Assembly: GCA_019694295.1 (NCBI GenBank)
Contig: JAIBCG010000013.1
Span: 1 to 53,651, forward strand
DNA from: Saprospiraceae bacterium
GTDB taxonomy: Bacteria > Bacteroidota > Bacteroidia > Chitinophagales > Saprospiraceae
Reading direction: 5' to 3'
Length of the DNA: 53,651 nucleotides
The notes below the pieces were generated by a model. That model was given only the letters and a program-made list of their open reading frames with translations. It was not told the DNA's origin and ran no database searches. Both the position numbers and the translations under genes were made by a program. Shown one piece after another: positions 8,806 to 17,535 of the stretch. Position 1 is the first letter of the stretch, and the number at the start of each line of letters is the position of its first letter.

Positions 8806-10212
8806 ATGAACAAAATATTATACTCATTGGCGCTTATATTGGTGCTGGGTACAGGTTGTAGTTCTGTCAAAAGTGCCCAATCAACTAACAGTGGCAAGAT
8901 AAAAAAGGAAGTCAGTAAGGATGAAAGCTCAGTAGTGTATAATCCAGAGACTAAAAAGTACGAAAAAGTAGCAGACAAACCCACCGACACTATCTTGCCT
9001 CCGGCGACAAAGAAAGATACCGTAATGAAAAAGGAAGTGATAGTGAAAAAGGATACTCAACTGGTAATGCCTAATAAAACACTGTTGTCTTCTAACTTGA
9101 GGGAGTCTAACCGGAAAAGTACTTACAATGTAAGCCTTGTTCTTCCTTTTAATACCGGTGATTCACAAAATAGTTCAACAAATCTGAGTAGAAATTCGGT
9201 GTGGGCTGTTCATTTTTATTCTGGAGCTAAACTTGCACTTAAGAAATTTGAAAATACCGGTGTAAAAATAAATCTCAATGTAATAGATACTAAAAACCTG
9301 GAAACTTCCATCAGCAGTCTGCTTAACAGACCAGAACTGCTCAATGCAGACCTAATAATAGGGCCGTATAGTAGCAGTCAAGCAAAGATATTAATAGATT
9401 TTGTCAAAGATAGAAAGACTACACTGGTATCACCTTATACTACTTCTTCTAACCCGACAACTGCTAACCCAAATTACATCCAGGCCAATCCTTCCATTTA
9501 CAGACACTTTGAAGCATTGTCAAAACATATAGCCGCCAATTTTTCTGCCGATCAAATCGTATTTCTGACTCAAAATACTGAATCTGCAAAGAGCCGAACT
9601 CAAAATTTCATAAACACGCTTAACTCATTCTTAACACCCGAAGCCAAATCAAAAATACGTGAAATTGTACTTCCGGATAATTTTTTGCTTTCTTCGGAAG
9701 TTAAACTTGATTCGACTGTTACCAGAAATAACGAAACTGTCTTTATTGTCCCTTCCTGGGACGAACGTTATGTAAAGGATGTATTGAAAAAGATTGAAAA
9801 TGGCCGAGATGGTGTACCTGTTTATGTTTACGGCATGCCGCAATGGCAGAATATGGACGATCTTAAATACTTAATGACAAACCTTAATGCCCGAATCAGC
9901 AGTAATGTGCTACTTAACCTGAACAACAGTAATGTTGATAAATTTAGAAGTGAGTATTTTGATACTTATGCCAAAATGCCCGATCTAGAAGCATTCTCCG
10001 GATATGATGTTACCAGCTATTTCTTTTCACGTTTGGTCAGTCAAGGTGATTTTTTCCAAAAGGATTCAAGAAGTGCTGAAAAAGAACTCTACACACGTTT
10101 TGATATTAAACCTGTCATGAACGATCAACAACCAGGTATAGTTGATTACTTTGAAAACTACGGCTTACAAATCATTCAGATTAAAGGTTCAGGTTTCGAT
10201 ATTTTAGACTAA
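8806..10212 (+). CDS. Lipoprotein with periplasmic-binding-protein-like (PBP1) domain
   Basis: The 468-residue protein has a lipoprotein signal with lipobox LGTGC (Cys18). A Lys/Thr/Val-rich linker runs to about residue 100. A domain with the alternating layout of type 1 periplasmic binding proteins follows (YNVSLVLPFN, HFYSGAKLAL, ADLIIGPYSSSQAKIL, TTLVSPYT, AFSGYDVTSYF). Relatives downstream of guaA in Bacteroidota are often annotated as amino-acid ABC transporter substrate-binding or LysM proteins; I see no LysM module here. No permease genes are nearby, so transport is doubtful. A cell-wall role like that of LpoA, which has the same fold, is an alternative. The ALDH gene starts 4 nt after its stop. 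Confidence 0.7.
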   Translation: MNKILYSLALILVLGTGCSSVKSAQSTNSGKIKKEVSKDESSVVYNPETKKYEKVADKPTDTILPPATKKDTVMKKEVIVKKDTQLVMPNKTLLSSNLRESNRKSTYNVSLVLPFNTGDSQNSSTNLSRNSVWAVHFYSGAKLALKKFENTGVKINLNVIDTKNLETSISSLLNRPELLNADLIIGPYSSSQAKILIDFVKDRKTTLVSPYTTSSNPTTANPNYIQANPSIYRHFEALSKHIAANFSADQIVFLTQNTESAKSRTQNFINTLNSFLTPEAKSKIREIVLPDNFLLSSEVKLDSTVTRNNETVFIVPSWDERYVKDVLKKIENGRDGVPVYVYGMPQWQNMDDLKYLMTNLNARISSNVLLNLNNSNVDKFRSEYFDTYAKMPDLEAFSGYDVTSYFFSRLVSQGDFFQKDSRSAEKELYTRFDIKPVMNDQQPGIVDYFENYGLQIIQIKGSGFDILD

Positions 10213-10216
10213 CCCG

Positions 10217-11575
10217 ATGTTTATTTCTCAAAACCCTGTTACCTCGGAAGTTTTAGGCCGGTATGAATCATTAAATGACAAAGACCTGAGCTCGTTATTG
10301 AAGGATGCACATACGGCACATAACGAACTGAAGGGTGTTTTGGTAACAGAGAGATGTCTGATGCTAAAACGGTTTAGAATTTTATTGAACAACAATAAGG
10401 AACTTTTGGCTCAAACCATCACTGCCGAAATGGGGAAGCCAATAACGCAGGCAAGAGCAGAAATCGATAAATCTGTTTTATTATGTGATTTTTATGCCGA
10501 AAATGTTGAAAAATTACTCGAGCCTAAAACTTTTCTTGCCAAACCATTCAGCGTAAAACTCAGACATGAAGCATTAGGCATCATACTTGGCATCATGCCT
10601 TGGAATTTCCCTGTTTGGCAAAGTCTCAGGTTCGCTATACCAGCCATTATGGCCGGAAATGCAGTTTTGTTAAAACCTGCCCCCAACACCGCATTATCTG
10701 TGTTGATGCTTGAAGGGTTCTTTTCCGAGAGTTTTACCATTCAGGTATTTAAAACTGTGCTGTCAGATACTACACTTGTACCAAAAATAATAGCCGATCC
10801 GCGTGTACAAGGAGTATCTCTTACCGGTAGTGATAAGGCAGGTAGTAAAGTAGGTGCTCTTGCCGGCAAATACTTGAAAAAATCTGTGCTCGAACTTGGC
10901 GGTTGTGATCCATTTATAGTGTTTCCTGATGCAGATGTGATGCTTGCTGCCAAGCTTGCTGTGCATTCAAGAATAAATAACACAGGGCAAACTTGTATTG
11001 CTGCTAAAAGATTATTGGTACATAAGGATATTTATAAAGAATTTAAAGATTATCTCATTCACTTATTTGAAGAATTGAAAATGGGTGACCCAATTCAGGA
11101 ATCTACTCAGGTAAGTTCGCTCGCAAGGGCAGATATAAGAGATATACTTCATGTTCAGTACCTGGATGCACTTGCAAAGGGAGCAAAAGCTATTGTAGAA
11201 GGCGGACTAGTACAAGGTAACGGATTCTATTATAATCCTGCATTGCTCGAGAATACAAATAAAAAGATGCTCGTGCGTCGTCAAGAAGTATTCGGACCTT
11301 TACTTACTATCCAAAGTTTCAAAGATGCCCGGGATGCAATAGACCAAGCCAATGACAACAGGTACGGTCTGGGTGCAAGCATTTGGACCCAGAATGCCAG
11401 CCTTCAACAGCAAATGGAATCAAAATTACAAGTCGGATATATTGTATTTAATAACTTTGTGAGTTCGGATCCTCGTATTCCGTTCGGTGGCATAAAACAG
11501 TCAGGTTATGGAAGAGAGTTGGGTGATGCCGGTATTCATGAATTTACGAACCTGAAATCCATATTGTATTCATGA
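10217..11575 (+). CDS. NAD(P)-dependent aldehyde dehydrogenase, succinate-semialdehyde type
   Basis: The 452-residue ALDH-superfamily enzyme oxidises an aldehyde to the acid in the cytoplasm. The general base lies in ELGG (Glu226) and the catalytic Cys in NTGQTCIAAKR (Cys260). Other family stretches are GIIMPWNFPVWQ-like, QEVFGPLL near residue 356 and RIPFGGIKQSGYGRELG near the end. These resemble the shorter GabD/Sad-type succinate-semialdehyde dehydrogenases, but substrate cannot be read from the sequence. It overlaps the next gene (SpoU methyltransferase) by 4 bp and follows the lipoprotein gene by 4 nt, so it sits inside the guaA-smc run. Confidence 0.85.
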   Translation: MFISQNPVTSEVLGRYESLNDKDLSSLLKDAHTAHNELKGVLVTERCLMLKRFRILLNNNKELLAQTITAEMGKPITQARAEIDKSVLLCDFYAENVEKLLEPKTFLAKPFSVKLRHEALGIILGIMPWNFPVWQSLRFAIPAIMAGNAVLLKPAPNTALSVLMLEGFFSESFTIQVFKTVLSDTTLVPKIIADPRVQGVSLTGSDKAGSKVGALAGKYLKKSVLELGGCDPFIVFPDADVMLAAKLAVHSRINNTGQTCIAAKRLLVHKDIYKEFKDYLIHLFEELKMGDPIQESTQVSSLARADIRDILHVQYLDALAKGAKAIVEGGLVQGNGFYYNPALLENTNKKMLVRRQEVFGPLLTIQSFKDARDAIDQANDNRYGLGASIWTQNASLQQQMESKLQVGYIVFNNFVSSDPRIPFGGIKQSGYGRELGDAGIHEFTNLKSILYS

Positions 11576-12240
11576 AAGTAAATAAAAGAAGACAGGAATT
11601 AATATCTGAAATAGTATCCAAAAGGCAACTTGACCTTTGTGTGGTACTCGAAAATGTACAAGATGACCACAATATAGGAGCAGTATTGCGTACATGTGAT
11701 GCAGTCGGTATCCAAGAATTGTATATCCTCAATACTGAACCACTCATAAAAAAACGATTTGTAAAAGTTGGGAAACGAACCTCTGCAGGTACCCGAAAAT
11801 ACCTAAATGTGTTTTACTACAATGACCCGGAGGCATGTTTTTCACACATCAAAAGCAAATATAAACGCATTCTCGGAACAAGCCTTGGAGAAAAATCCGT
11901 TTCTCTCTACAAACTAGATCTCACAGAATCAGCAGCATTTGTATTTGGCAATGAAAAGACCGGAATCACACCCGGCACACAACCTTATATCGAACAAAAT
12001 TTTCTAATACCGATGAATGGTTTTGCACAAAGTCTCAATATATCGGTAGCATGTGCTATAAGCTTGTATGAATGCTACAGACAACGAGAACAGAAAGGAA
12101 TGTACACAGATGCAATACAAAATGATAAACAGGAGCTACTACAACACTACCTTGAACGATCGAGAGGAAAAGTAAACCCTTCTGTCGATTACAAGATTTT
12201 TTCGTCCGATACGGACAATAAGTTGGCAGGAAATAAGTAA
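11572..12240 (+). CDS. TrmH/SpoU family RNA 2'-O-methyltransferase
   Basis: A SPOUT-fold methyltransferase of 222 residues. SpoU motif 1 is VLENVQDDHNIGAVLRTCDA (near residue 25), motif 2 is FVFGNEKTGI (near residue 125), and motif 3 is IPMNGFAQSLNISVACAI (near residue 145), forming the knotted SAM site. Best guess is TrmH-like ribose methylation of tRNA (G18), but rRNA-directed paralogues share these motifs. The ATG overlaps the ALDH stop by 4 bp. Its TAA stop forms part of the TAATTTTG element in front of smc. Confidence 0.85.
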   Translation: MKVNKRRQELISEIVSKRQLDLCVVLENVQDDHNIGAVLRTCDAVGIQELYILNTEPLIKKRFVKVGKRTSAGTRKYLNVFYYNDPEACFSHIKSKYKRILGTSLGEKSVSLYKLDLTESAAFVFGNEKTGITPGTQPYIEQNFLIPMNGFAQSLNISVACAISLYECYRQREQKGMYTDAIQNDKQELLQHYLERSRGKVNPSVDYKIFSSDTDNKLAGNK

Positions 12241-12245
12241 TTTTG
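12238..12245 (+). promoter_or_regulatory. Possible internal -7 element TAATTTTG for smc
   Basis: TAnnTTTG match formed by the SpoU stop codon and the next bases, 6 nt before the smc ATG at 12252. No well-spaced TTG; smc may also be read from upstream. Confidence 0.3.
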
Positions 12246-12251
12246 CAGGCT

Positions 12252-15200
12252 ATGCGCCTTCAGAAATTAGAGATAAAAGGTTTTAAGAGTTTTGCAAATG
12301 AGACAACCGTACATTTTCATGAAAATGTAACGGGAGTGGTAGGCCCAAATGGTAGCGGAAAGTCGAATATCGTTGATGCTTTTCGTTGGGTGTTGGGTGA
12401 ACAAAAAAGTAAAGACCTCCGCTTAGATAAAATGTCAAGCGTAATATTCAACGGCACTTCTAAAAAGAAAGAAAGCGCACTCGCTCAGGTTTCACTGACA
12501 TTTGATAACAACAAAGGAATATTGCCCTCAGAGTACAACAGCATTACCATCACACGTATGCTGTATAGAAATGGAGACTCAGAATACCGAATAAATGACG
12601 TCACTTGCAGGCTAAAAGACATCACAACTCTATTGCTTGACACAGGCATGGGTTCTGACAGCTATGCCATCATTGCGCTCAATATGGTGGACGATTTACT
12701 GGCAGATAAAGAGAATTCGCGGCAGAGAATGTTGTTTCAGGCTTCAGGTATCACAAAGTACAAGGTTCGCAAAGAAGAAACCCTTAGAAAGCTAAAATCA
12801 ACAGAAGACGACCTCGACCGGGTGAAAGACCTGTTGTTCGAAATAGAAACCAACATTAAATCGCTCGAAAAACAAGCAAAAAGAGCTGAGAAATTTTTCA
12901 CTATAAAAGATGCTTACAAAGACCAAAGCCTTAAGTTAGCCATCCATCAGGTGTCAAGGACAAAGGCACAGTTCAAACAACTTTCACAACAAATAGAAAA
13001 AGAAGAAGATAATTACAGAGCTGCAGAAGTTTCGTCCAGAACACTTGAAGCCAAACTCGAGCAAACAAAAAAATCTAACCTTGACAAAGAAAAATTTCTC
13101 ACAGAAAAGCAAAAGGAAACCAACGAACTTTTGTCAAGAATACGCTCCCTTGAAAATGAAAAAAATATCCTGAAAGAACGGATCAATTTCATTTCGCTGA
13201 ATGCAGGTAATCTGTCAGAATCACTCGCCAACACCGAATTTCGTCTGGATAAACTAGCAAGGGAAAAAGCTGATTTTCAAAACCAGATTGATATTGCTAC
13301 CCAAGACGAACAACTAAAAAAGCAAATGCTCGATGAAGCTTTGCAATACCTTGAATCAATACGTTCAGAGCATTCTCTGATGAAATCTGACCTCGACAAA
13401 AGTATGCAGGCCATACAAGAGCTCAATAAAAACATTTTCGAACTCGAAAAAAAATCAGCCATACTTGACAACCAACGTGAGTCATTGCAGACCGATATAG
13501 CACGCAATGAGGCAGCACTCAGAGAACGTGAAGCTGAGATGAAAAGCTCTATTGACCGACTTGATACTGTTAAGAAATCAGCAGAAAATAAGGAAAAACT
13601 GATACATGAACTGATAAACAATCAAGAGCTAATTAAGGCCAAGGAAGAAAACCTGAAGACAGAACTTGAAGAAAACAGCAAGATTCTTTCAACACTTAAC
13701 AGAATCCTCGATGCAAAAAGGAATGAATATAAACTGACACTAAGCATCATTGAAAATCTTGAAGGATTTCCGGAATCAATTAAGTTTTTGGCGTCCAATA
13801 AAGATTGGGCAAAGAATGTTCCATTACTTTCAGATACTATTTATTGTCAGGAAGAATATCGTATTGCACTTGAAAATTTTCTTGAGCCTTACCTCAATTA
13901 TTATGTAGTTGAAAACGTAGCAGAAGCCTTGAAGGCAGTAGAAATGTTGCGTAAAGCCCAGAAAGGAAAAGCTAATTTTATATTGCTGGATAATATTCCC
14001 AAGGTCAAAAAGGCGGTGCCACCACACGACGATTTTATTTCAGCTATCGAATGTGTGGAAGTGGAAGACAAGTACAAGAATATGTTCGCTTACCTGTTGG
14101 ATAAGGTATTTATTGTAGGCGAAGAGAAATCATATGAAGATCTTAAAGATACAGATGTAACCTTATTGTCATCCAACGGTGCTTTTATTAGACGTAAGTT
14201 TGCCCTCAGCGGAGGTTCAGTAGGCTTGTTTGAAGGGAAAAAAATTGGACGAAAGAAAAATCTCGAAATTCTTGAAAAGGACATTACCAAAAAGGAAAAG
14301 GAAGAACAAGCACTTATACACAAGATTCAAAATCTGCGCGAAGAACTTGAAAAATTAAAAAATGAAGACCTCCAGGCGAGAATCAATGTAGAAAAGGACG
14401 AATTGAATAAAATTAATCAGGACAAAATAACACTTGAAAGCAAACTTGAAAATTTTAACAGCTACAAGAAAGAAACATCCGAGAAAATCTTGTTTGCAGG
14501 AGAAAAATTGACACAATTACATGAAGAATATAAAAATAATCTTGAACTACTTAATTCTAAATCTTTAGATAGCACCGCACTCAAGGAACATTTTGACAAA
14601 CAAGATTCAACATTCAAGGAAGCAGCAACTAAGATGAGCGATGCCTCCGGAAAATTCAACGAACAAAACATCGAATACATTAAACAACAGAATAAACTCA
14701 GTACACTCGTTCGGGAATTGAGCTACCGCGATGCACAAACCCTCGAACTCAGTAACCAGAAGCAACAACTCACCAACCAGCAATCGACAGAGCTTAAAGA
14801 AATAGAAACTGCACATAAACAACTCGCCTCAATAGATAAAAATCTACAAACATGGTACGCTGATAAATCTACCCGAGAAACTTCATTGACCACAGCAGAA
14901 ACTGAATATTTTAAAACACGTGGCATACTCAATGAACTAGAAGAACAATTGCGCGCCGCTAACCGCCAACGTCAGGATCTGCAGCTACTTATCAATAATC
15001 TGAAAGACAAGTTTAATGATGTTAAATTTCAACTGAGTGTGGTAGGAGAGAGGCTCCAGATCGAATTCAAAACCGGCATCAATGAAATCATTAACAAAGA
15101 ACCAGACCCAAACGATGATGTAGAGGCCTTAGAGGCAGAAGTGATCAAACTTAAGTCAAGAATCGAAACTTTCGGAGAAGTGAATCCACTTGCGGTGGAA

Positions 15201-15800
15201 GCCTTTAATGAAATGAGCGAACGTTATCAGACGATCAAACAACAAGAGCAAGATATCATAGCTGCCAAAGAATCATTGCTCGATACGATCACCGAAATTG
15301 AAAATACTGCAACAAAACAATATCTAGAATCATTCGACCAGATCAGAACCAACTTTATTGAAGTGTTCCGAAGTCTGTTTACTGCTGATGATACTTGCGA
15401 CCTGATTCTTGCCAATCCGACTAATCCACTCGAGTCAGAAATCAACATCATTGCTAAGCCTAAAGGTAAACGCCCTCAAACTATCAATCAGTTGTCGGGT
15501 GGCGAGAAAACCCTCACAGCCATTGCGTTATTATTTGCACTTTATCTTTTGAAGCCGGCACCTTTTTGTATTTTTGATGAAGTAGATGCACCACTCGATG
15601 ATTCAAATATCGAGAAATTTAACAAGATAATTAAGAAATTTTCTACCGATTCGCAGTTCATAATTGTTACGCACAATAAAGCTACAATGGCAGCAGTCGA
15701 TGTCATATATGGCGTATTTATGCCGGAGCAAGGTGTGTCGGCAGTGAGTGCTGTTGACTTCAGAAGCCTCGATCACAATCTTGTACTCGAGACAAACTAA
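12252..15800 (+). CDS. smc: Chromosome segregation/condensation ATPase SMC
   Basis: SMC dimers load on DNA with ScpA/ScpB and organise the chromosome. The 1182-residue protein has the full layout: N-terminal ATPase half with Walker A GPNGSGKS (31-38), a long coiled coil, a hinge at about 515-675, a return coiled coil, and the C-terminal half with signature LSGGEK (1081-1086) and Walker B FDEVDAPLDD (Asp1109-Glu1110). I start at the ATG at 12252 (MRLQKLEIKGFKSFA), the standard SMC N-terminus; a TTG three codons upstream overlaps the promoter-like element. No scpA/scpB is in the window. It converges on the next minus gene with an 8-bp gap. Confidence 0.96.
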   Translation: MRLQKLEIKGFKSFANETTVHFHENVTGVVGPNGSGKSNIVDAFRWVLGEQKSKDLRLDKMSSVIFNGTSKKKESALAQVSLTFDNNKGILPSEYNSITITRMLYRNGDSEYRINDVTCRLKDITTLLLDTGMGSDSYAIIALNMVDDLLADKENSRQRMLFQASGITKYKVRKEETLRKLKSTEDDLDRVKDLLFEIETNIKSLEKQAKRAEKFFTIKDAYKDQSLKLAIHQVSRTKAQFKQLSQQIEKEEDNYRAAEVSSRTLEAKLEQTKKSNLDKEKFLTEKQKETNELLSRIRSLENEKNILKERINFISLNAGNLSESLANTEFRLDKLAREKADFQNQIDIATQDEQLKKQMLDEALQYLESIRSEHSLMKSDLDKSMQAIQELNKNIFELEKKSAILDNQRESLQTDIARNEAALREREAEMKSSIDRLDTVKKSAENKEKLIHELINNQELIKAKEENLKTELEENSKILSTLNRILDAKRNEYKLTLSIIENLEGFPESIKFLASNKDWAKNVPLLSDTIYCQEEYRIALENFLEPYLNYYVVENVAEALKAVEMLRKAQKGKANFILLDNIPKVKKAVPPHDDFISAIECVEVEDKYKNMFAYLLDKVFIVGEEKSYEDLKDTDVTLLSSNGAFIRRKFALSGGSVGLFEGKKIGRKKNLEILEKDITKKEKEEQALIHKIQNLREELEKLKNEDLQARINVEKDELNKINQDKITLESKLENFNSYKKETSEKILFAGEKLTQLHEEYKNNLELLNSKSLDSTALKEHFDKQDSTFKEAATKMSDASGKFNEQNIEYIKQQNKLSTLVRELSYRDAQTLELSNQKQQLTNQQSTELKEIETAHKQLASIDKNLQTWYADKSTRETSLTTAETEYFKTRGILNELEEQLRAANRQRQDLQLLINNLKDKFNDVKFQLSVVGERLQIEFKTGINEIINKEPDPNDDVEALEAEVIKLKSRIETFGEVNPLAVEAFNEMSERYQTIKQQEQDIIAAKESLLDTITEIENTATKQYLESFDQIRTNFIEVFRSLFTADDTCDLILANPTNPLESEINIIAKPKGKRPQTINQLSGGEKTLTAIALLFALYLLKPAPFCIFDEVDAPLDDSNIEKFNKIIKKFSTDSQFIIVTHNKATMAAVDVIYGVFMPEQGVSAVSAVDFRSLDHNLVLETN

Positions 15801-15808
15801 GCGATATT

Positions 15809-17227
15809 TTACATCAATTCATCTGCCTTTCTCCTAAGCCAGTCAGAGCTAACAACACCAGTAGTACCAGCCAATTCTTCCAGGAATTGAGCAATTCGCT
15901 TTTTATCACCTGCTATCAATTTGGTTAGTTTCTTAATGAATTTGATAAAATTTATATAGTTCTGTCTTCGATTGGCAGCTATCTTATTGTTTCGTTGAAG
16001 GTAAACCCTGAAACTCTCCATTAATGAATACAAAGGTTCTATTTCATCCAGTTCATAGTATGTGCACATCAAGATGACTTTCGAGTTTAAGTTATACGTA
16101 AGGTCTTCGTATTCAACCTGGTGAAGATATCTGATTACTTTATTGTACGCGTTTTTATAAAAATATAGCTGTGCCAGATTGAAAGTCACAGCATTGTCTC
16201 GCTGGTCAGCAGGTAGTTGATCTTTGTAGTCATTGATGAATTTTTCAGTCCAGTCATATTCACCTAAACGCAAAGATGCAAGGATGATGTTTTTGAAATG
16301 CGGTGGGCCGTGTTCTTCATCAGAAAAATTTATAATATTCTTCTGAAGCAATTCTTTATATACAATAAAATATTCGTTGAGGAAGTCCTTTACGCCGGCA
16401 TTTGTCATCCTAATGCAGTAATTGAGTGCATAAGTATATATTTCATAAGCTTCACCCAATGGGAAAAGGTGAGAATATTTCTGAAGATACTCCTTTAGCT
16501 TGAAATAATGTACCTGGTGTTCACTCTCGGTTTGGGTAAGCAAAATCTGGTAATAGACTTCTATAGACGGAATGTGTGTATAATCGTGTTTTGATAGGTG
16601 TGCTATTATTTCATCAATAAATAACAATTTATATTCATGCGAAACCTGATATTGCCTGCTTAGCACAGAACAATAGTATTTCAGTTTTTCGGCGAGATAA
16701 AATATATCAAGGTTTTTAACGATATTCTCCACGTTTGTTTTCGAAACCCTTTTTTCCTGATGCGATAGAATGTCATAATAGTTTCTTTCTATCTGATACT
16801 CATAAAAGTAATGGTTGGCAGGTTGATAAAGTTGCCTTTCTGACAAAAGTCTTGCTGTCTTCATAGCAGTATTGTAGAGTTTCAGCATTTTCTTCCGTGC
16901 TACAGCTTCTATTAAGTGAGTTGCCTGCCGAATCGGGTTTTCTTCATACAATTGTTGAGCCAAGAAGCCCTCTATCAGTTTGAGCAAATCCGAACACAGT
17001 TTTCGAAATCTGACATCATCATATTTTTCTTTTGGAAATATCTTTTTCCAGATTTTTTCTTTCGGAATTTCCTCTGCATCTTTGACAACAAGTTCGAGGA
17101 AGAGTTCGAATAAATTAGCCAGATTTTCGCTATTGTTGAAATAAGGAGAATGCAAATATTTTCTGCATCTGACTATTTCAGACTTGTCGAGATAAGTTAA
17201 AATGTTAAATAATTTATTATTTTGCAT
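15809..17227 (-). CDS. Unrecognised cytoplasmic alpha-helical protein
   Basis: The 472-residue protein has no signal peptide or membrane segment. It is rich in Tyr, Leu, Lys and Glu and reads as consecutive amphipathic helices, including pairs such as KNIILASLRLGEYDWTEKFI and AQLYFYKNAYNKVIRYL that resemble TPR-type helical hairpins (residues about 310-390). The N-terminal 100 residues are also helical. I do not recognise a catalytic motif. A helical-repeat scaffold is the most that can be inferred. It is transcribed alone, ends 8 bp from smc, and has a TACATTTG element (minus strand) 34 nt upstream of its start. Confidence 0.75.
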   Translation of the reverse strand: MQNNKLFNILTYLDKSEIVRCRKYLHSPYFNNSENLANLFELFLELVVKDAEEIPKEKIWKKIFPKEKYDDVRFRKLCSDLLKLIEGFLAQQLYEENPIRQATHLIEAVARKKMLKLYNTAMKTARLLSERQLYQPANHYFYEYQIERNYYDILSHQEKRVSKTNVENIVKNLDIFYLAEKLKYYCSVLSRQYQVSHEYKLLFIDEIIAHLSKHDYTHIPSIEVYYQILLTQTESEHQVHYFKLKEYLQKYSHLFPLGEAYEIYTYALNYCIRMTNAGVKDFLNEYFIVYKELLQKNIINFSDEEHGPPHFKNIILASLRLGEYDWTEKFINDYKDQLPADQRDNAVTFNLAQLYFYKNAYNKVIRYLHQVEYEDLTYNLNSKVILMCTYYELDEIEPLYSLMESFRVYLQRNNKIAANRRQNYINFIKFIKKLTKLIAGDKKRIAQFLEELAGTTGVVSSDWLRRKADELM

Positions 17228-17535
17228 AATTATGCTGATAAATTTGTATCTTTACAGCCAACAAATGTACAATTCTTTTCTTACCTGAAAACCTTTTAAA
17301 TACTTCTTACGTAAAACTGAAGAAAAAAAGTGTAAAAAGTTCACATTTTTTTATTGCAGGTTAGTTGAAAAATTTGTATATTTGCCCAATATAATGGTTT
17401 TTATACATTACATATAAAAAACATATATTTGAAAAAAATAATCACATTGAAGTAAATCTGTCCTTGAGAAGGAATTCTGATACCCACAAATTTGTATCAT
17501 GAAATAAATTCCAAAGACAAAAAATCTTACTAGAC
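17228..17535. other. Divergent promoter region
   Basis: AT-rich 308-bp gap between the minus-strand helical protein gene and the T9SS protein gene. It contains a minus-strand TACATTTG (17262-17269), a plus-strand TAAATTTG (17239-17246), and the well-formed plus promoter at 17354-17384. No coding frame is apparent. Confidence 0.55.
17354..17384 (+). promoter_or_regulatory. Promoter TTG-N20-TATATTTG of the T9SS protein gene
   Basis: TTG (17354-17356) and TATATTTG (17377-17384) at consensus spacing. The start codon at 17536 leaves an unusually long leader of about 145 nt compared with the other promoters in this window. Confidence 0.6.
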
